The notes below the pieces were generated by a model. It did no database searches, was not told where the DNA came from, and saw only the letters and a list, made by a program, of their open reading frames with translations. Of a DNA stretch of 64,000 nt, positions 22,601-35,525 are shown in pieces. The DNA is taken from assembly GCF_042242105.1 (NCBI RefSeq), contig NC_092019.1, positions 25,508,328-25,572,327 of the forward strand, given 5' to 3'. The position numbers and the translations under genes are program-made. The stretch is from Pempheris klunzingeri (Eukaryota; Chordata; Actinopteri; Acropomatiformes; Pempheridae). Position 1 is the stretch's first letter. Each line of letters starts with the position of its first letter.

Positions 22601-25600
22601 GTCTCTATAATAGAGCTATGTGGGTCAGAGCCGCCGTGATGAAACACTGAGGTCACACTGTGTCCCCTGCTGGGAAACAAAGCGTTGACATCACCGGAAG
22701 AACGGACCTTTTTCCCAGCAGATATTTTGACACGTCACAGCAGGACAGGTTACCTGGTGACTGATGTCTTTAGATGAGCCGTAGTTCCGGGGTCCTGCTA
22801 TTGTGCACGGCTCAGTGGGACACTTGATGGAACTGAGCCATCGTTCATACAGTACGGCTGTGTTCGAAACCACCTACTGTACTAGCAGAACGCACAGAAT
22901 GTAGCATGTAGCATTTTGGACACTAACTTTATCATTGTGACTATGTTAAGTCTGTCTGTAATTACCTGCTACCCATAACAAAGCCATACTGTGTCAGGTC
23001 AGGCCTGTTAACCCTTTCATGCATAGAGGTCACTACAGTGTGCAGCTATTCAGAAGCTGTTTTCTTGTATATGCATGAGTTTTGATGGCATAGTTGCACA
23101 TCAGCCACTACAGTGGATGTTACTGCATCATCTCATCCACTGCTACCCAGTGGGAAGCCATGGCAAGTGAAAAAAATAAGAGTGAAACCAAGATGGCCGA
23201 CAGACAGCCAGAAACACCAAGCTGCTCATTTGTTTCTGTTCAAACCTTCTATAAAAAGAGACCCTGCAGGTAAGAAACATATGGTGACATCAAGTAACAT
23301 CTAAGGAGTCATGCAAGTATTGATTTTATATTAGGAGGAAATTATGATTACTCACATGTCCACTGAAGTGTACATCATGCATCAGCAGCTATATTTCACC
23401 TACTGGACATGTAAATATATCTTTATAAAATATGGATTGAAAAAAAATATTGCTATTGTTTATTGCTAAGATGCAGTATGTAGTACTGTGACTGTGTTAG
23501 TCAGTGATATGTAGTTATGTTAATATGTAGTTAATATTTAATTGATTGTTAGACCCACCCAGGCTGGACTCACCCAATAAGCACTGCGATGGGTTTACTG
23601 ACTGGATGACTGGATGACTGGAGAACTACTTTTGCTGGTACTATTACCATAATTATCATAATGACAGTAATAGTGTTTGACTAACCTGCAATATCACACA
23701 TCTCTGCATCGGTGGCATTTTTCAGAGCCTCCTCCAGCTCCGGCTCCAGTAGCACCTGCTCGTGCTCGGGGATGGGAGGGGGTTTCTTAGGCACAAAGGT
23801 CTTTCCTAAGGACAAAAAGAAAGAGTAGATGGCTTGAGAGATGAAACTAGAGAAAATGGGAGAACGTTTTGACAACAGATGACAAAAGTAAAAGAAGTGG
23901 ACAGAGACGGTTATAGTCAGGTAGGGTGAGCAACAGAAAAGGTATGAGAAAGGGTCAGACAGCTGGAAGACGTCCCATCTGATGTTTGTGTGCATTAACG
24001 CACAATCCCTTTTTTCCTTTTTTACATCTTCAGGGGGTTTCTGCAGACTGAATGTTTTAAACATTAAATCTGTCTGTGTTTCGGTAAAAGCTCTGTTTGG
24101 ATCATGTTTCCCAAAACACGAGTAAGCCAGGGCTTATCACAGATTTGTGGACCAGCTCTAATAAACTCCACTGGAGCCTGGCCTGTGCTGTCTTATCTTG
24201 TTCTTTGTGTTTGTCTCATTCAATCTAACAATTTCATCCGTAACAAAAAAATAATTGTTGACGGGATGTAGATAAATCTGCTCTATTATTGGTTTCCTTT
24301 GATTAAATGAGAACTATAGTGCAAATATTATCAGCCACATCGTTTCCTGGTGTAGGTCTGGACATGTCAGCCATGATCGAAATGGCCCCAAAACTCAGTG
24401 AGCTGCAAAAACCCCACACAGACCTGAGACTAAGAGCCTAAGCTGCTGTGCAGTGGTGCATCACAGAGTGCAGAGTGCTGCTGTGCAGCTGGCTGAGGAC
24501 AGGGAAAGGACACAAGTCATTAGAGATCTAAGGTGGATACAACTCTGTGAAGATGTTTAAAGGTGTTTAACTATGTTTTATGTCCAGTATATGTGTTCAC
24601 TTTATGCAACCTTCGATGCTTTACGATGCAGGGTGTGGTCTGTCCTGGGGAGGGGAGGGAAGGATCATGTGATGTAGACACACAGCAGCTTTTACTGTGT
24701 TTTACAAGAGCATAGCAATTTCAACTTCATTGTCTGAAAAAAATCTAAATTTCCTTGACGCCGTCCCCTCTATTCTGCATCCATGCAAACACGTGCCTAA
24801 GACTTAATGTAAAAAAATCTAGTAAAAACAAGTTCATCTTTTACAGGAGCACTTGATTTTTCTTTGTCACTATACCCAAATTAGATAACGTAAATGGAAA
24901 ATGTGGCAGCGTATCGAGCAGAGTTGCTCGGACAGGACGCCTGCTTTCCCACCTTTCTTCTCCCCTGTGAAGGGGACCAGGTCCTCCCTGTCCTGGTGCT
25001 CCAGGGCCTGCTTCTCCAGGTGCTGCTGCAGGGCGTCACGGTCAAATGCACCGGTTGGGGACTTCTTTGTCTGGTCACGCTGCCGAAAGCCGGCAGGCAG
25101 CATGGCATTCTGGGAGAACAGGAGGTCAAATGTTATGTTGATGTGACATTAAGACTAGAGAACATGGGAGGATGGATTCACTGTTAGTGGACTGAGTGAG
25201 TAGGAAGTGTATGACTCCTTATGACATATCAAATGATCTGTTACAGTCGAGTAATACGTTTCTTTTAATGTATGTATGTATGTTCTTTGATTACTGACTA
25301 TAATGTTTCTTGATGCACATTCTCCATCCTATGGCTGTGAAATATTTGCTTTCAGCTTTAAATGTGTCTCACAATAGAGACGATTGTCACCTTCCCTAAG
25401 TCAGGTACACACTATGAAGGAACAATGGATACAAATGTTATTTTTCATTTCAATATGAAATGAAAACTGAAAAGGAACTAAGATTAACATAAATGAGAAA
25501 ACATGTACATGTAACAAGTGCTTGTTACTAAGACTTGTGTGCAATAACTTTAAAATCTAAAATACACTCAACTGTAGATGGTTGCTTTTAACGAAAAAAG

Positions 25601-25988
25601 GCCTGAAGCATTTTCTTGTTCTGTTTTAATTTAGGAGAGTTTGCCACGGCAAAACTTGCTCTTCATGGTTGAGAGGGCGGCTTGATTTCATAATTCAGTT
25701 GACCTTTTGCCCTCATTCTCTGGCTGCTCACTTGGTGTGTTCAGCAAATGTAATCAGTGGTGTGCTCACTGGAGTAAGGATGGAAAGTAGATACAGACCA
25801 GACTGATTAGACACCTGCAGGGCTTGTGGACCTGAGGCACCACAGTGAAGAAAGTGATCCGAAGCCAACCAAACCCTTCCCCATACCTCTGGATCCATCT
25901 CCTGCAGCTCATACTCCAGCCTGTCCAGCTCCTCGGCACTGAGGCCCCTGAGGATGGCATCCTCGTCAATGTCCCTGGGGTCCGACAT
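16692..25988 (-). CDS. tmod4: Tropomodulin 4 (skeletal muscle tropomodulin)
   Basis: Nine coding exons on the minus strand: 25988-25887, 25109-24953, 23805-23686, 19426-19334, 18794-18664, 18467-18360, 17389-17246, 17038-16894 and 16714-16692. All are GT-AG and phases agree, for 340 residues (human TMOD4 345). Tropomodulins cap actin-filament pointed ends together with tropomyosin; TMOD4 acts in skeletal muscle sarcomeres. Visible landmarks are [20 protein letters not shown] and [18 protein letters not shown] (N-terminal tropomyosin and actin-binding half), [20 protein letters not shown], and leucine-rich repeats in exons 5-8 with [15 protein letters not shown] and [15 protein letters not shown]. 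The last exon adds only seven full codons, ending RQQRLR like the human tail. Read-through of exon 8 would instead give a short non-homologous end at about 16853. TMOD4 rather than TMOD1-3 is inferred from the neighbours and tail. Intron 3 (19427-23685) is the longest and holds no gene. Confidence 0.96.
17704..18071 (+). repeat. Dispersed fish repeat, full copy in tmod4 intron 6
   Basis: It runs from GTGCTATAG through a TC-rich expansion, GAGCCTGGGTCTGTTCCAGG, TTCTTGAATCCTTAATGTTG and AGTCTTGAGATAACGCTG to GGCGCTATATAAATAAAG. The copy at 48224-48502 is nearly identical over its last 150 bases. It lies antisense to tmod4. This is a common teleost non-autonomous retroelement-like repeat; I do not assert the family name. 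Confidence 0.8.
17751..17791. repeat. (TC)n microsatellite inside the 17.7-kb repeat
   Basis: A TC-dominated run interrupted by TTTC and CCC. It is an internal expansion absent from the sister copy near 48.3 kb. Confidence 0.9.
20905..20943 (-). other. Potential G-quadruplex in tmod4 intron 3
   Basis: The plus strand has at least four C tracts of four or more within about 40 bases (CCCCCC, CCCC, CCCC, CCCC). The minus strand, which is the sense strand of tmod4, therefore has G tracts able to form a quadruplex in DNA or pre-mRNA. Structure is inferred from tract spacing only. Confidence 0.4.
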
Positions 25989-26339
25989 GGCTCCTGAGGA
26001 TCCGGCTCACACACACAAACACTCACTCATACACACCGCTGCACACCCCTGGGCGAGAGGGCACTGTGAGAGAGGGGAGGAGAGGGGGGAGAGATGAAGG
26101 GGGAATCCTTACGGCCATGTGCAAAACATCTCTGCTCATTTAGAGCAGTAGGATCTAACTGAACCTGCAACCCAACCTCACTAATAAATAGTGTAAATAT
26201 AGTTCACTTCACTTTAACTAACTTTTATTTGTAAGGTACTTTATTTGAAACTTTAACTTTAACCCAGGAGTTCCTATCCATTTCCCTGATGCTTTTATTT
26301 TATACTGTTCATCTAAATGGTGAAAAAAAACCTGCTGTT

Positions 26340-26830
26340 GACATACTGTGGAGCTGTGCATTGCATTGTTCAGTATTGTTTTGTTTCATTTTATATCATC
26401 TAATCATATTCAGTATCAAATTGTACCAAAATGTACAGTATCATATTGGATCAATGAACAGTAATGCACAATATTTGTTCATATATCATAACATTACATA
26501 ACATTATGGTGATTGACTTTCCTGTGTTCACATCATATTGTCCCCTTTTTACTACAATGTACCACAGTGCACAGTGCCCACCGCATTGTAAAGGATGGTA
26601 CGTAATGACATCTAATCACATTCTAATGTACAGTGTTGCATGGTTCATGTTGTGTAATACTGTGCTGTGTCATGTCTCAATGTGTTTGTATCATATTGTA
26701 CTGTAATATTACATTGTGCATATTGCTTACTTCTATATTATATACTTATTGTAACATATCATTTCATATTGTATGACTATTGTATTGTATCACATTTGTT
26801 TCAGTACATGGTAACATGCACTGTTTTGTT
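26340..26830. repeat. Decayed ATTGTA-type low-complexity tract
   Basis: About 490 bases dominated by variants of CATATTGTA, CATTGTA, CAGTATTG and GTACAGT with no fixed period. It looks like an old expanded short tandem repeat eroded by point changes. The overlapping ORFs rich in Ile, Leu, Tyr, Cys and His here are by-products. Confidence 0.6.
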
Positions 26831-28177
26831 GTACACTCCAGGGTTTCAAATTATTATGCGAAAACATAAATCACTCAGACCTCATTTGACCTGGGGACCC
26901 CCTGGAGTCCTGTCAAGGACTGAGGGCTACCCTGCCCTGTATTTTAGGAGCCACTGTCCTTGTCAAACAGTTTCATGATCTTCATTGAGCTTATCGGCTG
27001 CCCTATCCAGAGCGCTTCAATAATGTGATGATGATAATAATAGATTTCCAATAATAAATGAGCAGTACTCAGGAGGGCAGAGTCTACGTGAATGTGCTGC
27101 AGCAGCCTTCAGGTTACACGCTTACAGCCTTAAGCCTCATTTTCACCTTAAAGCACACAAGAGGCGAATAAGCACTGCTGTCCGAAAGGCAAAGAGGTAG
27201 AACGAGGCAGAGACGGCAAGGAAGAGAAAGCGAGAGAGAGAGCAAAGTCTTTGTAACTCTAAACCCTTAGCTCACCACACAGCAACTAAGAATAGCAGAA
27301 TGAAGAGAGGAGAGGGGTGGAAAGTGCAATCCCTTATTTATCACTGACAGACACTTGTTCATACAGTGGTGGACACACCCGAAAAACATATCTACATGCT
27401 GTGATGAAGAGGCACAGACACACAGAAAGTTCTAACTACACGGCAGGGCCCCCAAACTGGGAGAAATCACAACAATAACTCTGGATCAAAGCATGAGTAA
27501 TGCAGCTATCAGGTTTGGGAGGTCCACTTCCAGTCCAAATTTCACCCCAACTTGGCCACAGCAGAACACCATCACAGCTCAGGTCCCAGAGTGTGGTTTC
27601 ACTTCAGCCACTCTGCTTGTATAATGTCAGAAGACATTAACGTGTGGGATCTGTGGTGTGGTGGTGAGAGTTTTGTTTTCTGCTAACGTATGTAATCACG
27701 TTTAAGGTCTGGGATTATAGGAATTTAAAGGAATTATTTAGGCCGTCATTAACTTACACAATACATAATCAAGGTCACAGAGATGCGAAAGTTGTCCTGG
27801 CAGCTACAGCTCACACGCTTGTTATTCCACTGAGAAAAGGTCATGTATTTCACCCTATACAGTAAAAGGGACATATTAAGCAAGTGTCTCTGGTGTGTCG
27901 GGAGACCCTGAAGCTAAAACAAAAGACCATCCTCTCTTTTTCTTTCCTGCTCCATCTTTTAGCAAATGTGTTTGTGACGCCACACGCAGGGATCTGTTGA
28001 ACATGTGACCCCCTTCAGCCCTTCAGCAGGCTGATGGTCCACACCACTGCAAACCTGGATCCACCCAACAGTCTTCATGTCCACCCACCATCCAAGGAAG
28101 TGAAGGTTCAACGGATCTGCAGGATTTTGGATGAGCTTGTGACTAAAATGTCCTCACAGTGACAGCAAAACACGACT

Positions 28178-28206
28178 GGTATGTGTGTGTGTGTGCATGT
28201 GTGTGT
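28178..28206. repeat. Interrupted (GT)n microsatellite
   Basis: GT repeats with a GCAT interruption. Confidence 0.8.
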
Positions 28207-31200
28207 AACACGATTTTACTGCTTCCTTAACGAGGGCCGGTAAAACAGTTTGAGTTCCAGGATGGATCAATGCTTTGTCGAAGTTTGCCTGTGTTTTATG
28301 TCGTTTCACTGTTTGTTTGGCAGGTTTGTCTGCCTCCAGCTTGATATGTGTGTGTGCATGTGTTAATGTTTGAAATCCACAACAATTACAAAGCTTGGTG
28401 TAGATGCAACATCTTCCTTTGATAGCGAAAGCGATAAAACCACTGGTTGAAACATGCTCCTGTCTGCCTGGCAGCTCCTCATCCAAGCTGCGTGGCTCTA
28501 ATGTGTAAAGCCAAGGACACAAACATGGGATCACACAGCAGAGTGCTGAGAAAGATGGAGGAGATTTAAAGGATGAGGGGAAGGAGGCTGCAGCTCAGAA
28601 GGCCAGGTGGAGGATAAATCTACATAGACTCACTTTTTATCTGGGATAAATGGTTTACTACAGTAGCTTTTACCACACCAAGCTTCCTGTGATGGTTAGA
28701 GAAAAGGAAAGTGAGAGCATCAATAAAGATTTTGTCTTTTTTTTGTTAATTATTCAGTAAATGGTGAATGGTCTGTTCTATATTATTGTAAAACATTAAA
28801 TTATGTAGTATGTATGAAAATATTGCACTGCTATGGTTGTTTAAAAGCTATGATTTTTAAATAGGATTCAGTGATGTAACTTTTAGGGCCTAGCAGCCAC
28901 AGCTGGTAGCAAAGTCCCTCAAAAAGTTGAAACAAAAGTAAAAATCTTCATGTTCAGGCTGTATTCTATCTCAAAGTTGACTCATTTTGGCATGAAAATG
29001 TTTCATTAGCTACATCATAAACCTTTTCCAGTTCCCTTTGGAGCATCTCCTCTGCTTTTCTTTGGTGTTGTGCTGTCTTTAACGTGGGGAGCTATCTGTG
29101 GCTGAAGGAGTGAATGCGACCCAGGGCTCCATCCAAACAAGGCTCATGTGATTTGCCTCAGTCAAGCCTTTGAGCCTTGCTTATTGTTGAGCTAAATACA
29201 TGGCTGTTTTCTGACACTTGAGCTAAGAGTCTGAGGGCTCAGACAACTGCGGACCAGCAGCCTGCCGGTTAAGGAACTGAAGAGCATTTGACTTGTTTTA
29301 GATCATGCTGACTTTGGTGTGGTGGTCTAACAGCAGATTCCTCCTCTAGGATTAGACAGGGAACAAAAAAGATCCAGATTAGATCAATACTTTACAATTC
29401 AGAGGGAATATTGTTGTCAGCAAAAGAAAGAAAAAATAGGGGTGTATGGAGGTGGAACTAGAAGTCTGTAACCATTACTGTACAAACGTGCACAGAGAGA
29501 GCGATGGGTTTTAAAAAGATGAACTGATACAATGTCAAGTGAAACAAAACCACTTGTGGGGAGTTTGTGTGTGAGACTACAGGCTGACAGCTGACCTCTC
29601 ATGTCCACTGACCGTGTCCTCACATACTTTTTTCTCTGTCTGTAGCAAATTCCTCTGAAGGGAGACGAGCAGATTTGAAGCTGGAGCGACCCGCAGTCTG
29701 AATGTGTGCACAATATCATTACACGTGTATCATTAACATGATGACAATATTTCCTTTTTTTTAACTGAAATAAATGGTAAAATATAAGATGTCAACAAAA
29801 TGCATGGGCAGAATTTGGCTCTCTGGTAAACAGACAACCAGCCAAGCCCTTCGTTGTGTTTTCATTTGTTTTGACATTTCATTTGGCACGTTCCACATGC
29901 CAGGAAGCATCCGACCACACTGGAAACAGCCTGGACGTTTGTGAATGTGCATCTGTCCCCAGCAGTCCCAGCAGGGTTTCTATATGGACCAAAGCAGACT
30001 GGGAGTGGAGCAGAGAGCTGGCTGTCACCTGCTGCTGCCAGCTGGCTCTGAACGTTTCTGTTTCCAGTTTAAATCTCAACCCTCTCCTGCACCTGCAGTT
30101 TCTGCCCTGTGTGTCTACATGTTGTTCAGGTTTGACAAATGACAGCTCCTCTATGTTATCTCTGAATCAGGTCTGATGCGCTCTAAATGGTGTCAGCTCA
30201 GACAGTCACAGTTTTTTTCACCTTCCCCGTGTCATCATTATCACAACAGTAAGTGATTCATTCAAGGGACAGAGAACCAGCCGGTTCGAATCAGATTTAA
30301 TGAGAAGCCTCGATTCATAGACCCCCTCAGGGCTCATTCAGTGGCTAAATGTATTTAAAACAAGGTTAATACTACTGATATTCTAGCCAGACAATGCAGA
30401 CAATGTAAATCTCTGATATTAGTCTGTTGGTATCAGGCCTTTGCTGTGACCTTGGCTTGCAAATAAAGTTTAAATTGAATAACTTGTTGGTCTCAGCTAA
30501 CTTTTACTGACAAGTGAGGCAGCACATCAAATCAGAGTATTGTACCATATTCACCTGATACCAGATCAATTGAACTACCTGCTGTTAGACTTCAATGTTC
30601 TGTTCATTGCTTCGGGAAAATAAAATAAAATTATTGGGAAATTAAAGAAAATAGGAAATTCTGAGCTTCCATGTGTTACTTCATTTTAATGACTTAATCA
30701 AAAACTGATTAAGCTAAAAGGCCTCCCTCCTGATAACCACACAGGGGTTTTCCCTTAAGACTGATTACAGCTCTTCTCAGGACTTCTGAGAGTGACATTT
30801 TTGCAGTAATGCCCCCAAAATTCCTACAAACCCCCCTCCCCAAAAATAAACAAGTTGTATCACCTGTACACCTTCAGCTGCAATCTCACAATGTGTTCTG
30901 CTCACTATGGAGGAAACCTCTAAGGGGTGATAATTGCAAAAAATTAGTTCCCACCAGGGAAAATTCACATGAACGTCCCCTCGAGTGGGAACAACCACTC
31001 CTGTCTGAAAATGATGGAGCACAACTTGTCAACTTTGATGTCATTTACATAACAACATGTTATTTTATTACCATTGGCCGTGGTAAAAAGTCAGATAAAG
31101 CAATATTTTAGTGGTTTTAGGGAGTGTACAGCAAAAACTCTGGGACTATATCACTTTGTAATATAAAGCATCAAACTGTCCCAGCATGCTTGGATAGTGG

Positions 31201-33403
31201 CATGAATCTTCATTGGGATTTAAACTCTCTGAAATAAAATGCAACACTTCCTCTCTGCAGCATCCATGCTGTCTCCACATTATGATTTCGGAGCTCACGA
31301 GCCCACCAGAGCTGGAAGAATCGAGAAATCGGAGGAGCACGTGAATGCACCATTACTCTTCCGTTCATGTTAGGTGATGTTAGGTTTCAATGGGACATTT
31401 AGAAAAATGACTAGTTTCTAAACCTGGTACATTACTATTGGTTTACTGAGCTCACCCATTAAAGTCACCCGGTCAAAGCAAAGGTAAAGTCTGGTGATGC
31501 CACCAAAACAGGAAACATATGCTTGAATTTGTCCATCATGCAGGCTTCGATGGAGGTGAATGGGAGGTGAACAGCGCATTCGTGAATTGTACTAGAATTG
31601 TAATGTGACTGTACCTTAACTGTGTAAGGCTCCATCATCTGTAATTAATGCTAAAATGTCAGGATCTGATCGGGCAAATGCTCCCTTCAACGGGATCTAA
31701 AGCAGCTGCTCCCGCTGCCCTCATCATTGCCAACAATGTTGTCCTTCAATCTCCAACCACCTGTTAAGTTTCTACAAGTGCGTGAGCGAGCGCATCGGCC
31801 GTAGCAGTTAGAGTGCTCTGAAACGTACAGATGGTGCTTCAGTCACTTGAGGAACACGCTGGCTGTGGGCTCTTGAAATCGTAGCTGAGATGGATGGAAG
31901 GTTTCTGGAGAAACCTTTGGAGACGTGCAGTAAAACAATGATTCACTGCATGTACACCGTCCACTTTCTTATTGTCCTCATCTGTCAAGGAGCTCCACTA
32001 ACTCTATGTCTAAAGCACTGAGGCACTGAGACAAGCTGCAGTAAGGAGTGACTGTGTTTTATAAGCCAAAGGCCATTACAAGGGTTTAGATTTCACAGTG
32101 ACAAAGGTTATACACTCATAAATGCTCTAAAATGATTTACGCTCTGCTTCTGTGCCAGGGCGTTTGTTTTCGCCGGTGCAGAAAACACATTTGTCAGTAC
32201 TTTCTCTCAGATCCACTGCTCTGTTGTTGTTGCTGTTGTTGGATAGAGGTACATTTTTGTGCTACGGTAGCACAAGTGAAAAGGTTTTTTTCTAAATGAC
32301 CACGCTGCAGGTTGCCATTCTGCCACTGACAACTCAGAAGATTTGTCACCATCCGCGGGTCGCCTTTTCCACTTCTTACCGCCCAAGTGTAACATTCCAA
32401 ATCTGCCCTCAGCTTAATTTTAGCTTCACAAGTCAGCTACTTCCAGCCGTGTGAATCCGTCATGGGTTGCTCTTTGAGACTGTGTCGGAGCACCATTTTG
32501 AGGCCCAGTGAACGACTTGGCTGCATAGGTTTTTACTCCAAATGGATGTTTCAGATTGAATCTAGTGGGGGTTTTTTTTTGGAACAGCTGCAGGACACTG
32601 ATGTGGATATTCATAAAGAAGCAACAAGTGGAACTGTTTTTCAAGACACATTGATCGTTCACAGGTGGTGTCTGTCAATTCAAAACATCTCTTTGACACA
32701 GAAACAACCTTTTGACACAATAACTGAAGTGAGGTCAGATCTACATGAAGAGCAGGGCGCCCACTTCATCAATCACAACTAAATGCAGGTATATAACCGT
32801 GACAAATGTCAGACACTGATGAATCCTAACCAGAGGGGAGAGGGCAAACTGGACCCTCGTCCCCAGTTTCCGAACTCTACAGCCCCCTGAGACAACATCT
32901 CCAAATCCCCTGTGACGAATTAACTGCACAGCGATGGACAGCTATTGGGTGGCTTAACCCCTCCACATACCATACTGATAGCTTCATTTGACAGTCAGTG
33001 TTTCAGTTTCCAGCTGACCCTCTGCAGAAGCCTCCCACAAAGTGTCAGCATCAAAAGAAGATCACATTCAGTTGAGCATTAAGTCGCCGAACTTGTACAC
33101 GGAAACATTTACTTTTAGAGCCACAATTCACCCACGTCCCCCTTTTTCATGCTGCAGCTTTGTCCCATCTCAGACAAACATTCACAGTGTCACACATGAG
33201 GATCTGGCTTAAGGAAGCAGACAGGCAACCCAGAGAGAAAGATTAAAGCGTGGATCACCCCAACATGCCGGCAGGACCCCCTCCCCTAAAAACACACAGA
33301 GAGCGACAGACAGAGACAGACAGAGAGCCTCACACCTACCGTGACAGAAGCACAGTGCTGAAGCCCCTCGGCAAGGCACAGCCTGCAGTTAGAAACCAGA
33401 GAA

Positions 33404-33492
33404 AGTTGTTTCTCTTTTTTTCTGCCCCCTCCTCTCTGTCTCTTCCCCTCACTCTACCCCCCCCACCCTCTCTCTCTCTCTCTCTCTCTCTT
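33404..33492. repeat. Polypyrimidine tract ending in (TC)n
   Basis: Almost 90 bases of mainly C and T, including an eight-base C run and a (TC)n end at about 33469-33491. Long mirror-like polypyrimidine DNA can form triplex structures. Confidence 0.85.
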
Positions 33493-35267
33493 GTGTGTCA
33501 AGCCTCTGGGCCGCTATGCTGAGACAGGCATACTGACAAACGGCACTTTGAGAAGTCAGCATTTTATTATTTTGGCCGTGAGAGGGAGGAGGGTGGAGGC
33601 CGAGAGTCGTGCATGGGGGGTGGGGGAGAAGTGGGACATGAGCTCGAACGCTCATTACTCGTTCAATTAAAAGTGAGCGCGGTCACACAGGAAGATAAAG
33701 GATGACACCTGGTGGTTTGAGAGTTGTACCTCGGAAGTGAGGCTTTCATTTTCAACCTGTGCACCTCTGCTGCTCTCTCTTGTATTTTATTGTGAATTTC
33801 ATTATTATTTGTTTTTGTGGAACCATTTAGCATTGGCATTCTGTGGTGCATGGATTGTGATATAAAAACTAATACTGATATTAAGATTTCTTTGCATTAT
33901 CATACATGATTTCAGCTTTAACTTTACGTAATGCTGAACAAAGGCTGTTCACGGTGGGATTGCCAATGTTCTCCCATTAACGGACAAACAATCCTGTTGC
34001 GTGTTAACGTCCAAGATATTTACAGATAGAAGTTCTCTGGAATTAATGTTTTACTGGATGTAGCGAACCAGTGTCACATTATAGATCCATTTAATCACAC
34101 ATTGATATTAATGATATTAGTGGCTATGTTTAAAGGAGCGGTTAAATGTCTGCATTGTCAGCTTGTTGAGGCCAATTAAGCGACAATTTTAAAACAGCTA
34201 TTTAAAATGAAGTTAGTATTTTAATCAGTTTTCAGCAGATTTGTCCACCAAAGAAATGAAAGTCACCCATGCATCTGTAAACACTACAGTACGTCCTCTC
34301 CCACAATAATTCACAGTCCAGGAGCCAAATGTTCTCAGTGGAGATTTACACATCACTCCATTCAAACAGGCTGCACCATAAGAACTCCTTATAGAGGTTA
34401 GTCTATAACTGTAACTGCTGGACACTGAACCAACTGACAGGACTAACGTCAGTAATCATGTTCTGACCATGATATGACTTCATATATTTGACCTGACAGG
34501 TGATTAAAACGCTGTTTAACAATCATGTACACTTGGAAGATTTTAAATGATTCCATCCCCAAATAAACATATCACGAATGACTAATGCTAATAATACCTT
34601 GAAGAATAACTCTGGTATTTGGCTTTTTGTTTCTCTCTTTTCATTTAGACACAACAACATGTGCAAACAGGGCCCAGAGTTCTCCTTTAAAGGCAGGGTC
34701 TGTAACATTGGAGAAACTAGCAACATTAGCTCACTTTTGAAAGTATCCCATAGATAATATCTCACTTCCTCCCCTCTGCCTGACTGCTGCTGGAGGACGA
34801 GTTCACAGGTTAGCTCACTGAACGTCTGCCGTGGTACACAAATCTGAGAGCAACAGCTTTCTCTGGTCCTGCAGCTACGTGTGTGTGCTTCATGGTGGGG
34901 AACTCACAGCGGTGTGTGCTGAGCTTGGACAAACCTTCTCTGCCATTCTTGTCTCGACTAGCTGTCTAGCTTTAGCCTTGTGGCAGCCTCATGCACACTG
35001 AGGGTCAGCAGGTATGTAGGTTGAAGGCAGGTCCAGTCATGTTCAGTTTGTTCAGCTTGGACGTGACAGTGACACTGCATTTATTTCTTTTTTTTGTCGG
35101 ACTATCTGGTTTCTTGATTGCTGTTTCGCTGTTCTTAGAATTTCAACAAATGTAACAAAAAATCCTCCAACACTTTCTAAAGCTCTTATCTTATCCCCGT
35201 CTTTGTTTATTTCAAAACTCTTTGCTCCTTTTCACCACTTTTACACTCTGCTTTCAAAATAAATGGT

Positions 35268-35525
35268 CTGTATTACAACACCTTTCCAGTCATTCTGACT
35301 ACTCAAAGCACTTTTACATCACATCCTCATTCACACATCATTCATTCAGGAGGAATCTAAGTTAAAGGAGACTGTTCTTTCACACACATTCACACACTGA
35401 AGCTGCTTCAGGAGCAGGTTGAGGTTCAGTGTCTTGGCCAAGGACACTTTGACATGCTGCTTAGAGGAGCAGGGGATCAAACTGATGGACGACCTGCTTT
35501 ACCTCTGAGCCACAGCTGCCGAAGA
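35268..35525 (-). mobile_element. tRNA-like SINE copy, minus strand
   Basis: On the minus strand it begins with a degenerate tRNA-like head. The plus-strand reading ends GGGGATCAAACTGATGGACG then ACCTGCTTTACCTCTGAGCC, the complement of a B-box and A-box arrangement. The body follows with TCTTGGCCAAGGACACTTTG and the far end with CTGACTACTCAAAGCACTTT. This order matches a very common teleost repeat. The copy at 62665-62830 is the same family in the other orientation. Calling it a tRNA-derived SINE rests on the A/B-box resemblance. Confidence 0.65.

Noticed and set aside
26180-26212. MEF2-like AT-rich sites (CTAATAAATAG, TAAATATAG) about 200 bp upstream of tmod4
   Set aside because: Attractive for a muscle gene, but neither fits the full MEF2 consensus and AT-rich near matches are common here.
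30283-30292. tRNA B-box-like GGTTCGAATC
   Set aside because: No A box at the right distance and no cloverleaf can be drawn.
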